Shown: positions 1 to 9,006 of the stretch, one piece after another
How the letters are laid out: each line of letters begins with the position of its first letter
Position numbering within the stretch: position 1 is the stretch's first letter
NCBI RefSeq assembly: GCF_031157375.1
Contig: NZ_JAVIFV010000003.1
Span: 186,001-250,000 of the forward strand
Reading direction: 5' to 3'
From: Sphingosinicella sp. LHD-64
GTDB taxonomy: Bacteria; Pseudomonadota; Alphaproteobacteria; Sphingomonadales; Sphingomonadaceae
Length of the DNA stretch: 64,000 bases
Translations under genes and position numbers: made by a program
The notes under the pieces: generated by a model
Database searches by the model: none
Seen by the model: only the letters and a program-made list of their open reading frames with translations
What the model was told of the DNA's origin: nothing

Positions 1-1221
1 CGCCGCGGCGGCTGCGACCTGATCGCCGCCGAGAAAGTAGCAGATCGCGCCGGCGCCCTGCCCTTCGGCCGGCGCGAACGAGGCGGCGTCCCAGCCGGCG
101 GCGAACGGCTGTCCCGCCCAGAGCGCGCCGCCATAGCCAAGCGAGTCGCGCCACGGCTGCGTCTCGTATCCGACCACCAGCTTCTCGTTGCGGCCAAGCT
201 CGATCTCACCGATCAGGTCGCGCCACAGCGGCGGCAGCGGCCCGTCGATCTCCACCTCGCGGATCAGCGGCGCCGGAAGCGCGAGGATCACCCGGTCGGC
301 GCGCACCTCCTCGCCGTCGGCAAAGGCGAGACGGACCTCCGGCCCGCTCACGTCGAGCCGGGTCAGGCGCCTGTTGAGGCGGATCGCGCCTTCGTACAGG
401 CGGCCGAGCGCGCCGGCGATCTGATCCGACCCGCCCGAGATGACGTAGCGCTCGTCGGACAGGCTGACCCGGGTGACCCGCGCGCCGTCGACGGTGGGCA
501 GGTTGAACAGCAGCTCCAGCGCGGAGGCGTCGCGCGGCTCGGCGCCATATTCGGTGCGAATGCCCGCCTCGATCGCGTCGCGGGCATCGCCGGCGGGCAG
601 TTCGCGGCGATCGAGATAGTCGGCGACGGACATCGCATCGATCTCGCGCGCGACCGCCTCATAGTCCCGGTCGAGCCGATCCGAATCCCGTGTGATCTCG
701 GCGGCGATGCCGCGTAATGCACGGGCGAGATCCGCCTCTTCGACAGGCGCGCTGTCGCGGCCGATCTGCACTTCATGCGTCGGACCGAACGCCTTGCGGT
801 CGACCATCCGGATGCCAAACCGGCGGATGAGGCGGATCATGTCGGCATGGTCGCTGTTCACCAGCTGCCCGCCCTCGTCGAACGCATAATCCGGCGCGAA
901 CACGCCCCGCACGCTGCGCGTCCGCCCGCCGACCGCACCGCGCGCTTCATGGAGCGTTGCCGCGACACCGCGCGACGCCAGCGTGTCGAGTGCACTGAGG
1001 CCAGCCAGCCCGCCACCGACGATCGCGATGCGTGGCGGCGTCTGCCCGAAGGCCGGCGCGCGCGGCAGCAGCAGCGCGCCGGCGCCACCCGCGAGCCCGG
1101 CCAGCACCCGGCGGCGCGTGATCCCGTCGCCGCCTAGCCGCGCCAGCGCCTCGCCATTCGCCTTTAGGTTCATCGCCCGCGCCCGATCGAGCGCCCGCCA
1201 GATGCCGACTCCCTTGCTCAT
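1..1221 (-). CDS. Flavin-containing amine oxidase, Tat-exported (partial, C-terminus beyond window)
   Basis: The frame is open from an ATG at 1221 to the window edge, giving 407 visible residues; the C-terminus is missing. A twin-arginine-like stretch (ITRRRVLAGL, residues 34-43) followed by an Ala/Leu-rich core suggests a Tat signal, so the flavoprotein would fold in the cytoplasm and act in the periplasm. After it comes a dinucleotide-binding motif (IAIVGGGLAGL, about 65-75), an acidic residue ending the second strand, and GGRTRS, the usual start of the amine oxidase family. Such enzymes oxidise amines with FAD and release H2O2. The substrate cannot be read from the sequence. M17 is an alternative start. 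Family call is firm; specificity unknown. Confidence 0.85.
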   Translation of the reverse strand, partial: MSKGVGIWRALDRARAMNLKANGEALARLGGDGITRRRVLAGLAGGAGALLLPRAPAFGQTPPRIAIVGGGLAGLSALDTLASRGVAATLHEARGAVGGRTRSVRGVFAPDYAFDEGGQLVNSDHADMIRLIRRFGIRMVDRKAFGPTHEVQIGRDSAPVEEADLARALRGIAAEITRDSDRLDRDYEAVAREIDAMSVADYLDRRELPAGDARDAIEAGIRTEYGAEPRDASALELLFNLPTVDGARVTRVSLSDERYVISGGSDQIAGALGRLYEGAIRLNRRLTRLDVSGPEVRLAFADGEEVRADRVILALPAPLIREVEIDGPLPPLWRDLIGEIELGRNEKLVVGYETQPWRDSLGYGGALWAGQPFAAGWDAASFAPAEGQGAGAICYFLGGDQVAAAAA

Positions 1222-1403
1222 TTGCCCTTCTCCCCCAAAAGAAGCTTTGACAACCACGTTAGTAGAGAAACTCTAGACTCGTGTTTCGACATGCCCTAAA
1301 AGCGGCGTCCGCTGGAGGGCCGGAGGGGGGCCACTTGTGCCCGAAACGGCGCCGTGCCAGCGAATGAACTGGTTCTCCTCGCAACTGGTAAAGGAATACG
1401 AAC

Positions 1404-1664
1404 GTGAAGAAGATTGCTATTGCTCTCGTCGCTGTGTCGACCCTCGGCCTCGCCGCTTGCGGCGGTGAGACCACCCCGACCACCAACGAGGTCGTTGCCA
1501 ACACCCTCGACGCCGCCAACGAAGCCGTTGCGGACCTTGAGAATGCGGCTGACGCTGCGGTTGCCGACATCGGCAACGCGACCAGCGATCTGACCAATGC
1601 GGCCGACGCTGCCGGCGACTCGGTTGCCAACGTCGCCGACGCGGCCGGCAACGAGCTGAACTAA
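1404..1664 (+). CDS. Small alanine/aspartate-rich lipoprotein
   Basis: 86 residues. The signal peptide ends in the lipobox LAAC (Cys19), followed by GGE, so this is a predicted lipoprotein. The mature part is short, acidic and made of imperfect repeats around DAAxxAVADLxNA, with hydrophobic residues spaced as in an amphipathic helix; it contains no further Cys. An A/G-rich ribosome site (GGTAAAGGA) lies about 10 bases upstream. A strong intrinsic terminator follows directly, so it is probably transcribed alone. I do not recognise the family beyond small Ala-rich envelope lipoproteins and assign no function. Confidence 0.8.
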   Translation: MKKIAIALVAVSTLGLAACGGETTPTTNEVVANTLDAANEAVADLENAADAAVADIGNATSDLTNAADAAGDSVANVADAAGNELN

Positions 1665-1688
1665 GCAAAGCTTCACAGCATTGCGGAA

Positions 1689-1725
1689 GGGCTGCGTGCC
1701 GGATTGGCGCGCAGCCCTTTTTCTT
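1689..1725 (+). terminator. Rho-independent terminator after the small lipoprotein gene
   Basis: An 8-bp perfect GC-rich stem (GGGCTGCG at 1689-1696 pairing with CGCAGCCC at 1710-1717) is followed directly by TTTTTCTT. It lies 24 bases after the stop codon of the upstream gene. Confidence 0.85.
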
Positions 1726-1788
1726 TGCCCGCGTCTCGCGTTAGACAACCGGCTTTGCGATTCTAAGCCGATTCTGGGAGGATGCGGG

Positions 1789-2031
1789 ATGAGACTGACG
1801 CTGAAGCTGGCCGGACTGGGCCTGGCGCTGACGCTCGGCGCGTGCGGCGGCGGCAACGACAATAGCGGCGGCCTGACCCGCGAAGAGGAGCGCCAGCTCG
1901 ACAATGCCGCGGCGATGCTGGAGGACAATGTCTTCGACGCGTCCGCCGACAGCCTGGTCGCCAACGAGGCGGATCTCGGCGCGGCCGAGGACGGCGCGGT
2001 GCTCGACAACGAAAGCGTCAACTCCCAATAG
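1789..2031 (+). CDS. Small lipoprotein of unknown function
   Basis: 80 residues. The start was chosen at ATG 1789 because GGGAGG sits 7 bases upstream (1776-1781) and a signal peptide follows, ending in the lipobox LGAC (Cys18), then GGGND. The mature part is acidic and helical in look, with an EEERQLDNAAAMLEDN stretch and a tail rich in Asp, Glu and Asn. Its 3' end overlaps the convergent hydrolase gene by 14 bases. It resembles the preceding small lipoprotein in size and acidity but shares no clear sequence. Function unknown. Confidence 0.75.
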   Translation: MRLTLKLAGLGLALTLGACGGGNDNSGGLTREEERQLDNAAAMLEDNVFDASADSLVANEADLGAAEDGAVLDNESVNSQ

Positions 2032-3514
2032 CTTCGGCCGGCGCGTTCGGCAGGGCAAAGGCGGGACGGCGCATCGCGGCAACGCAGGAGGTGTCGATCC
2101 CCTCCGTGCTGCCGCGGTCGAACAGCTGCCGCGTGAGCGACTGGGTGCAGTCGTTGACCGGCACATGGCCGGCCGGCACCACGACGTGCAGCGGGCGGCT
2201 GAAATTGCGCGCCATCGCCGCGCCCCAGGAGGGCGGAGTCACGGGATCGAACTGCCCGGACAGGATGAGCACCGGCACATCCGAGCGCATCTGTCGATAA
2301 TAGTCGTCGGACACCTGCCCGCGCGGCCAGACCGAGCAGGCCGCCATCTGGCCGCGGACGCGGTAGGCGCCGATGAAGCTTCCCTCGGTCAACCGCGCCA
2401 CCTCCTCCGGCCGAATTCGCCAGACGTCCTCGGCGCAGCTGATCGAGAGCATGAGGCCGGTGCGGACCGCGCGTCTCAGCCCGCGGCTGCCTTGCATCGC
2501 CGCCTCGGCAAACGGCGCGAGATCGCCAGCGCGGCCGCGCTTCAGGAGGAGCGGCACCTGCAGCGCATTGTCGCCGTAGAGAATGACCCGGAGGCCGTCG
2601 CCGAACGCAGAGGCTGTAAGCCGAACCTCCACCGGCGCGTTGGTCGCAGGATGCGGAATGCGGACCATGACCGGCGCGGCACCGAGCCGGGCGAGAATCG
2701 CCGCGAGGTCGCCGCGCACGTCGGGATAGGCCGCGGCGCAGGCCGGATCGGCGACACAGCTCTCGACGATCAGATCGAAGGCGCGCTGGGCAGCGGCGGC
2801 GTGATAGAGCGGCAGCCGGTTCTCGATCGGCGCTGCGCCGGACAGTGCCGCGGCGCGGACATGGGACCCGAACATGCGGATATAGGTGAGCGCGGCACGG
2901 GTGCCGTAGGAACCGCTGTCGATCAGGATCCGGTCATGGCCGAGCGCCTGACGCAACTCGTCCAGATCCTCCATCGCCTTGGGGGTGGTATACTGGGTGA
3001 GGTCGGCGCGTTGCGCGAGCTGATCGCGGCATTCGGCATAGCGGACGCCGTCGGCGAGCAGCGGCTCGAGATAGGCCTGCACATTGTCGTCCGATCCGCC
3101 GAGCGCGCATTCCAGCGCGTTGTCGCCGCCGGTCCCGCGGATGTCCATGAGGACGATGTCGCGGGTGTCGCGATACCGGGCGTCGGCAAAGCCCGGCGCG
3201 TCGACCGTCGCCGCCTGGCCGGGGCCGCCCGAAATGAAATAGACCGGTTCGCGGCCGGGCAGATTGCGTGCGGGCAGGACCACGACGTTGAGCGCAAGCA
3301 CGCGACCGTCGGTCACCTCGCGGTTCTCGGGAACCCGGAGGGTGCCGCAACGCGCGGTGACCTGCTCCCCGGTCTCGGCGCCGTCGGGGCCGCGCACGGC
3401 AATCTGGCAGGACGACAAGCCAAGACGCTCTGCCGGCGGCGCAAGCTCAGCAAAGGCCGGGGCGGAACTCGCCAGCAGGGCGGCGATGACGATGAGCAAG
3501 CGGTGCGCGATCAC
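2018..3514 (-). CDS. Secreted alpha/beta hydrolase with TAP-like C-terminal domain
   Basis: 498 residues from a GTG start at 3514, chosen because GGGAGAG precedes it and the product begins with a clean signal peptide ending AFA. The fold carries an oxyanion-type segment (YFISGGPGQAA), a nucleophile elbow read as SGSYG where GGSYG is usual, an Asp in SGQFDPVTPP and a His in PAGHVPVN, giving the Ser-Asp-His triad. The Asp and His lie in the TAP-like C-terminal domain found in tripeptidyl aminopeptidase and proline iminopeptidase relatives. Four or more Cys residues fit a periplasmic location. Likely an exported peptidase or esterase; substrate not determinable. Confidence 0.85.
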   Translation of the reverse strand: MIAHRLLIVIAALLASSAPAFAELAPPAERLGLSSCQIAVRGPDGAETGEQVTARCGTLRVPENREVTDGRVLALNVVVLPARNLPGREPVYFISGGPGQAATVDAPGFADARYRDTRDIVLMDIRGTGGDNALECALGGSDDNVQAYLEPLLADGVRYAECRDQLAQRADLTQYTTPKAMEDLDELRQALGHDRILIDSGSYGTRAALTYIRMFGSHVRAAALSGAAPIENRLPLYHAAAAQRAFDLIVESCVADPACAAAYPDVRGDLAAILARLGAAPVMVRIPHPATNAPVEVRLTASAFGDGLRVILYGDNALQVPLLLKRGRAGDLAPFAEAAMQGSRGLRRAVRTGLMLSISCAEDVWRIRPEEVARLTEGSFIGAYRVRGQMAACSVWPRGQVSDDYYRQMRSDVPVLILSGQFDPVTPPSWGAAMARNFSRPLHVVVPAGHVPVNDCTQSLTRQLFDRGSTEGIDTSCVAAMRRPAFALPNAPAEAIGS

Positions 3515-3569
3515 GAGGCTCTCCCGTCGGTCTGTTCGGCACCTTGTTCCGCAAGCGGCACTGCCGGGC

Positions 3570-3603
3570 AAGAAAAAGGGCCAGGGAGTCGCCTCCCCGG
3601 CCC
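3570..3603 (-). terminator. Likely intrinsic terminator downstream of groESL
   Basis: Read on the minus strand, a GC-rich stem (GGGCCGGGGAG pairing with CTCCCTGGCCC, one mismatch) is followed by TTTTTCTT. It lies about 130 bases past the groEL stop and before the start of the next minus-strand gene. Confidence 0.7.
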
Positions 3604-3700
3604 TTTCTCGTTTTCTGCCTGGGCAGCGGCGCGAAGTGAATTCGCGCCGTCGGTTGGGTCGGCGGCATGCCGCCGCCCGCCGTCCGTTCCGATTCCGTCT

Positions 3701-3726
3701 CCGGCGCAGCGCGAACGCTGCGCCGG
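3701..3726. other. Perfect 11-bp hairpin just after groEL
   Basis: CCGGCGCAGCG and CGCTGCGCCGG pair perfectly around a CGAA loop, 8 bases after the groEL stop. There is no T-run, so it may stabilise the groESL mRNA 3' end or assist the terminator further on. Confidence 0.6.
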
Positions 3727-3733
3727 TGCGAAA

Positions 3734-5377
<1,644 letters not shown>

Positions 5378-5434
5378 CTACCTTTCAGTCTGGAAAATTC
5401 ACGAAGTTCACGGTGTTCGCCGTGCGTGCGAAGG

Positions 5435-5722
5435 TCAGCCGACGATCCCCAGGATGTCGCTTTCCTTCATGATGATGAGGTCCTCGCCGTTGACCTTGAC
5501 CTCGGTGCCCGACCATTTGCCGAACAGGATGCGGTCGCCGGCCTTGACGTCGAGCGGGGTCACCTTGCCGTCCTCGGCCTTCGCGCCGGTGCCGACGGCG
5601 ACGACTTCGCCTTCCTGCGGCTTTTCCTTGGCGGTGTCGGGGATGATGATCCCGCCGGCCGTCTTCTCCTCGGCCTCGACGCGGCGTACGAGCACGCGAT
5701 CGTGCAGCGGACGAAAGTTCAT
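5435..5722 (-). CDS. groES: Co-chaperonin GroES (10 kDa)
   Basis: 95 residues beginning [14 protein letters not shown], the standard GroES N-terminus; a longer reading from 5800 would run through the CIRCE operator and is rejected. The mobile-loop sequence [18 protein letters not shown] and the conserved [19 protein letters not shown] end are present. GroES caps the GroEL ring. It is the first gene of the groES-groEL operon, with its promoter and CIRCE element 70-130 bases upstream of the start. Confidence 0.98.
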   Translation of the reverse strand: MNFRPLHDRVLVRRVEAEEKTAGGIIIPDTAKEKPQEGEVVAVGTGAKAEDGKVTPLDVKAGDRILFGKWSGTEVKVNGEDLIIMKESDILGIVG

Positions 5723-5789
5723 GCGTTCAACCTTTCCCTGTGGCGCGGCAACCCCATCTGGATGACAAGGCTGCGCTGATGATTCACTG

Positions 5790-5816
5790 TTAGCACTCAT
5801 GCATGACGAGTGCCAA
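5790..5816 (-). promoter_or_regulatory. CIRCE operator (HrcA binding site) of groESL
   Basis: TTAGCACTC, 9-base spacer, GAGTGCCAA: the CIRCE inverted repeat with one departure from the consensus TTAGCACTC-N9-GAGTGCTAA. It lies between the promoter and the groES start. The HrcA repressor binds this element in many bacteria; hrcA itself is not in the window. Confidence 0.95.
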
Positions 5817-5824
5817 CGCGCGCC

Positions 5825-5853
5825 GATTTAGGCACGGGAAAGGCGGCGTCAAG
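5825..5853 (-). promoter_or_regulatory. groESL promoter
   Basis: On the minus strand CTTGAC (5848-5853) and TAAATC (5825-5830) are separated by exactly 17 bases, directly upstream of CIRCE. The CTTG -35 is shared by housekeeping and RpoH (heat-shock) promoters of alphaproteobacteria, so either sigma factor is possible. Confidence 0.7.
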
Positions 5854-5877
5854 GGCCGCGACGCGAAGCGGGCGCAA

Positions 5878-7500
5878 TCAGGGTCGAATCGAGACCCGCC
5901 AGGCGACCGAGAAGCGCCAGTCGGACTCATATCCGGCGAACGGCCGGTCGACGGTGCGGGCATATTCGAGCTCGATCATCGCCCGGTCCATCCAGGCGAG
6001 GCGCACGCCCGCCCCGGCCGAGGCCAGGTCGAAATCGGCGCCCGTGAAGAAGCCCGGTCGCGGCACCAGGCGGACGGCCGCATAGTCGCCGAAGCCGTAG
6101 ATTTCGCTGGCCGCGAACCGGCCGGAGCCGATCGGGCGCCAGGCGAGCTCGGCGAGGCCGGCGAGGCCGCGGTCGGCATTGAGGATGCCGATCTCGAAGG
6201 CGCGGCCGAAATCGGCGCCGCCGATCGAGAAGCGCTCGACCGCCGGTAGGGGATCGCGCGTCCACTGGCCGCTGCCGCGCAGGCGCAGGACGGCGCGCCG
6301 GCCCAGAGCCTGATCGAAGGTCGCGCGGCCATTGATCTTGAAGAAGGTCGCATCGCCGCTGGCAGCAGGCACGTCGGCGCCGAGCACGGAGAGGCCGCGG
6401 CTGACGGTGAGGCCGGCGCTCAGCGCCCGCCGCTCGGCGGTCTGGGCGTAGCCGGCCGCGGCGCGGAGCGCGCGGGTCTGCTCGGTGGCGATGATCGAGC
6501 CGAAGGCGGCATTCTCGCTGTCCAGGCCGTCAAAGGCGAGGCTCAGGGTCAGGTTGCGCCGGTAGCCGCGGATCAGCGGATGGGTGAGGACGAGGCCGAA
6601 GGACGTCGCCTCGCCGCGCAGGTCCGAGCCGCGGGGACGGGTGATGAGATGGCCGACGCTGCCCGTGAGGCGGGTACCCTCGCGCCCGATCGGGGTCGAA
6701 TGGCTGCCGCCGACATAGAGCTGCTCGTCGAAATCGACCGAGGCCAGGCCGGCGATCTGGGTCTCGTCGCCCTCGCGTAGCAGGCCGTAGCCGCGCGCCG
6801 TCGCCTGGAACTGGCCGTCGCGGACCAGCCGGGTGGTGCGGTTGTCGAAGCTGAAGGCCAATGTGGGCCGGCGATAATCGAGCGCGAGGATGAGGCGCAC
6901 GCCGCCCGGCCCCGCCCCCATCTCGAGCCGCGACTGGACCTTGAGGCCGGGGATATCCTGGATCAGCGAGATGTAGCGTTCCAACGTGCGGCGGCTGGTC
7001 GGCCGCTCGCGGGTGAGATTCTCGGCATAACGCCGGACCAGCTCGTTGGAGCGCCCCTCGACCTCGCCGGTCAGGATCACCGCCTCGATATGCCCCTCCG
7101 CGACCAGCACGCGGACATTGCCGGTCGACAGGTCCTGCTCCGGAACGGCGATGGTGAAGAGGGCGACCTCGGAGCGGCCATAGGCGCGCGACATCGCATC
7201 GGCGAGCGCCTGCAAGGTCGCCCGGTTCGCCGGCTGGCCGACGAAGACCATCGCCGCCTCGGCCACGATTCCCGGTACGTCGGTCTTTTCGAAGGAAATG
7301 GTGCGGATCGGCGGCGCGGCCTCGTCGCCGGCCTGGACGCTGACCGCCGCCGACGGCGTGTCCGCCGCCTCGCCGGTCGGCACCGGCGCGGTTGGCTGGG
7401 TGCGATCGACGCGGTCGCGGTCGATCGGGGTCGAGGTCTGCGCGCCCGCCGCCGACGCCGCGCCGGCCAGCGCGAGCGCGCCGAGCATGTGACGTTTCAT
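5878..7500 (-). CDS. ShlB/FhaC/HecB-family outer-membrane transporter (TpsB of two-partner secretion)
   Basis: 540 residues with an N-terminal signal peptide ending AGAQ. A low-complexity linker is followed by a ShlB-type POTRA domain (about residues 65-145, with an NRATLQALADAMSRAYGRSE helix), a second stretch with RPTSRRTLERYISLIQDIPG, then a beta-strand-rich barrel to the C-terminus. The length fits FhaC-type TpsB pores, which move a partner protein across the outer membrane. The upstream co-oriented gene, 81 bases away, encodes a collagen-like lipoprotein and not a classical haemagglutinin-type TpsA. The C-terminus ends WRVSIRP and not the usual Phe. Good family confidence; the partner assignment is inferred. 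Confidence 0.88.
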   Translation of the reverse strand: MKRHMLGALALAGAASAAGAQTSTPIDRDRVDRTQPTAPVPTGEAADTPSAAVSVQAGDEAAPPIRTISFEKTDVPGIVAEAAMVFVGQPANRATLQALADAMSRAYGRSEVALFTIAVPEQDLSTGNVRVLVAEGHIEAVILTGEVEGRSNELVRRYAENLTRERPTSRRTLERYISLIQDIPGLKVQSRLEMGAGPGGVRLILALDYRRPTLAFSFDNRTTRLVRDGQFQATARGYGLLREGDETQIAGLASVDFDEQLYVGGSHSTPIGREGTRLTGSVGHLITRPRGSDLRGEATSFGLVLTHPLIRGYRRNLTLSLAFDGLDSENAAFGSIIATEQTRALRAAAGYAQTAERRALSAGLTVSRGLSVLGADVPAASGDATFFKINGRATFDQALGRRAVLRLRGSGQWTRDPLPAVERFSIGGADFGRAFEIGILNADRGLAGLAELAWRPIGSGRFAASEIYGFGDYAAVRLVPRPGFFTGADFDLASAGAGVRLAWMDRAMIELEYARTVDRPFAGYESDWRFSVAWRVSIRP

Positions 7501-7581
7501 GATGACTCCCCCTTTACATCGCGACGACGCGCGAAGGCGGGGCCCGGCGAACCAGACCCCGCCCTCTTCACGCGCGCGCCG

Positions 7582-8751
7582 TCAGTCGCGGCGGCCGCCG
7601 GTCAGGCCGCCGAGCAGGCCGCCGTTGTTGCCGCCATTGCCGTTGCCGCCCGTTAGGCCGCCGAGCAGGCCACCATTGGTGGCACCATTGCCGTTGCCGC
7701 CGCCGAGCAGGCCGCCGGTGAGGCCGCCGACCGTGCCGGTGACGCCCTGCACGACGCCCTGCACCGGACTGGTCGGAGCGGGGCTGCCAGTGCCGCCGCC
7801 CGTGGCCGGCTGGAGCACGCCGGTGACGGTGTTCACCACCGTCTGGACCGGATTGCCGCCCTGCCCGTCGCCGCCGCCCGGCAGCACGCCCGTCACGGTT
7901 TCGACGACCGCCTGGACGGGATTGCCACCCGCGCCGCCACCGCCGCCCGGCAACGCGCCGGTGACGGTGTTCACGACGGTCTGCACGACATTGCCGCTGT
8001 TGCCCGTCGCGGGCGTAGCGATGGTGAGCAGCTGCCCTTGCGAGCCTACGCCGAGGGTCAGCGCCTCACCCTGCTGCTGGGTCGGCGAGAGGACGCTGGC
8101 GCCGATCAGCGGCGACTGGCCCTCGCGTCCGATCACCCTGGCATTGCCGACGGTGACGTTGACCAGGGCGCCCGGCGCAGCGGTGAGGCCGTCGACGAGA
8201 TAATCCTGGCCGTTGCCGGCACGGACCAGCGCCTGACCGGTATTCTCGATCACGTCGACCACCCGACCGGCAAGCGAGACCTGGCCGGGCAGCACGCCAT
8301 CGACCTGGTCGGCAAGGTTCGAGACCGGACCGCCGGCAAGGCCCGTCACGGCGTTGCCGGACGCAACGAGCACGCCGGAGACGACCGGAAGCCGGCTGTT
8401 GGGATCGCCGGTATTGGCGAGAAGACCCGTGCCGGCGATGCCGTTCGGCCCGATCAGGCCGCCGACCGCCAGCGCGCCGAGCCCGCCAAGGCCGGGAAGC
8501 CCGTTCGAGCCGCCGGACCCGTTTGTGCCCGGAGGTCCGGCGGGTCCGGCGGGTCCGGCGGGTCCGGCGGGGCCTCCAGGGCCCGCTGGGCCCGCAGGCC
8601 CCTCGGCACCGGCCGGTCCCTGAGCGCCTTGCGGGCCGGCGGGCCCGACGCCCGAGAACCGAGTCGATCCGTTCGACTCACATGCCGAGAGACCAACGAA
8701 AAGAACGGCCGATGATGTCACGGCCATTGCCCTTGCTAACATGTGCGACAT
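7582..8751 (-). CDS. Collagen-like Gly-X-Y lipoprotein, candidate partner of the adjacent TpsB
   Basis: 389 residues from ATG 8751, which is preceded by AGGAGCAGGGAG. The signal peptide ends in the lipobox LSAC (Cys24). Residues about 35-78 are Gly-X-Y triplets rich in GPAGPAGP, a bacterial collagen-like segment. A middle region (about 150-240) resembles a small beta domain (VDVIENTGQALVRAGNGQDYLVDG). The C-terminal third is Gly/Asn-rich and built of repeats: a unit NPVQTVVNTVTGVLPGG occurs in four variants and GGLLGGLTGGNGNG in three. There is no recognisable TPS (haemagglutination) domain. First gene of a two-gene unit with the ShlB-type transporter, behind an EcfG-like promoter. Confidence 0.85.
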   Translation of the reverse strand: MSHMLARAMAVTSSAVLFVGLSACESNGSTRFSGVGPAGPQGAQGPAGAEGPAGPAGPGGPAGPAGPAGPAGPPGTNGSGGSNGLPGLGGLGALAVGGLIGPNGIAGTGLLANTGDPNSRLPVVSGVLVASGNAVTGLAGGPVSNLADQVDGVLPGQVSLAGRVVDVIENTGQALVRAGNGQDYLVDGLTAAPGALVNVTVGNARVIGREGQSPLIGASVLSPTQQQGEALTLGVGSQGQLLTIATPATGNSGNVVQTVVNTVTGALPGGGGGAGGNPVQAVVETVTGVLPGGGDGQGGNPVQTVVNTVTGVLQPATGGGTGSPAPTSPVQGVVQGVTGTVGGLTGGLLGGGNGNGATNGGLLGGLTGGNGNGGNNGGLLGGLTGGRRD

Positions 8752-8793
8752 ACTCCCTGCTCCTTCCCCGTTTGAAGTCACTAGTAAGACTAT

Positions 8794-8818
8794 AACGCAG
8801 TTCTACTTATTATGTTCC
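8794..8818 (-). promoter_or_regulatory. EcfG-type (general stress response) promoter of the collagen-like/TpsB operon
   Basis: On the minus strand GGAAC (8814-8818) and CGTT (8794-8797) are separated by 16 bases, matching the known alphaproteobacterial EcfG promoter GGAAC-N16/17-CGTT. The -10 element lies 42 bases upstream of the ATG at 8751. Confidence 0.7.
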
Positions 8819-8895
8819 CGAAACTGTTCCGAAACGGATGCAATAGATTCCAAGGGGTTAACTGCTATTAACTATATCTGTTAATAAACGTTACT
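8818..8895. promoter_or_regulatory. AT-rich intergenic control region with phased short repeats
   Basis: The 8752-9006 gap is markedly AT-rich for this genome. It holds two CCGAAAC copies 11 bases apart (8818, 8829) and four GTTAAY-like copies (8857, 8867, 8880, 8890) with spacings of 10, 13 and 10 bases. Such phasing suggests a cooperatively bound regulator serving the divergent collagen-like operon and/or sppA. No regulator can be named. Confidence 0.4.
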
Positions 8896-9006
8896 TATGC
8901 GTCTATTTGATCTAATCTATAGACAAATTGACCAGTAACGACAGTCATCTGACCATTTACATGAGACGGTGGCTGGTCTAGCGGAGCGGGCATAAGGAGG
9001 CCCCGC

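Noticed and set aside
1247-1275. TTGACA upstream of the first lipoprotein gene as a promoter
   Set aside because: TTGACA is exact, but no acceptable -10 box lies 16-18 bases downstream, so I did not annotate it.
5435-5800. 121-residue GroES with an N-terminal extension
   Set aside because: The extension would run through the CIRCE operator; MNFRPLHDR at 5722 is the standard start.
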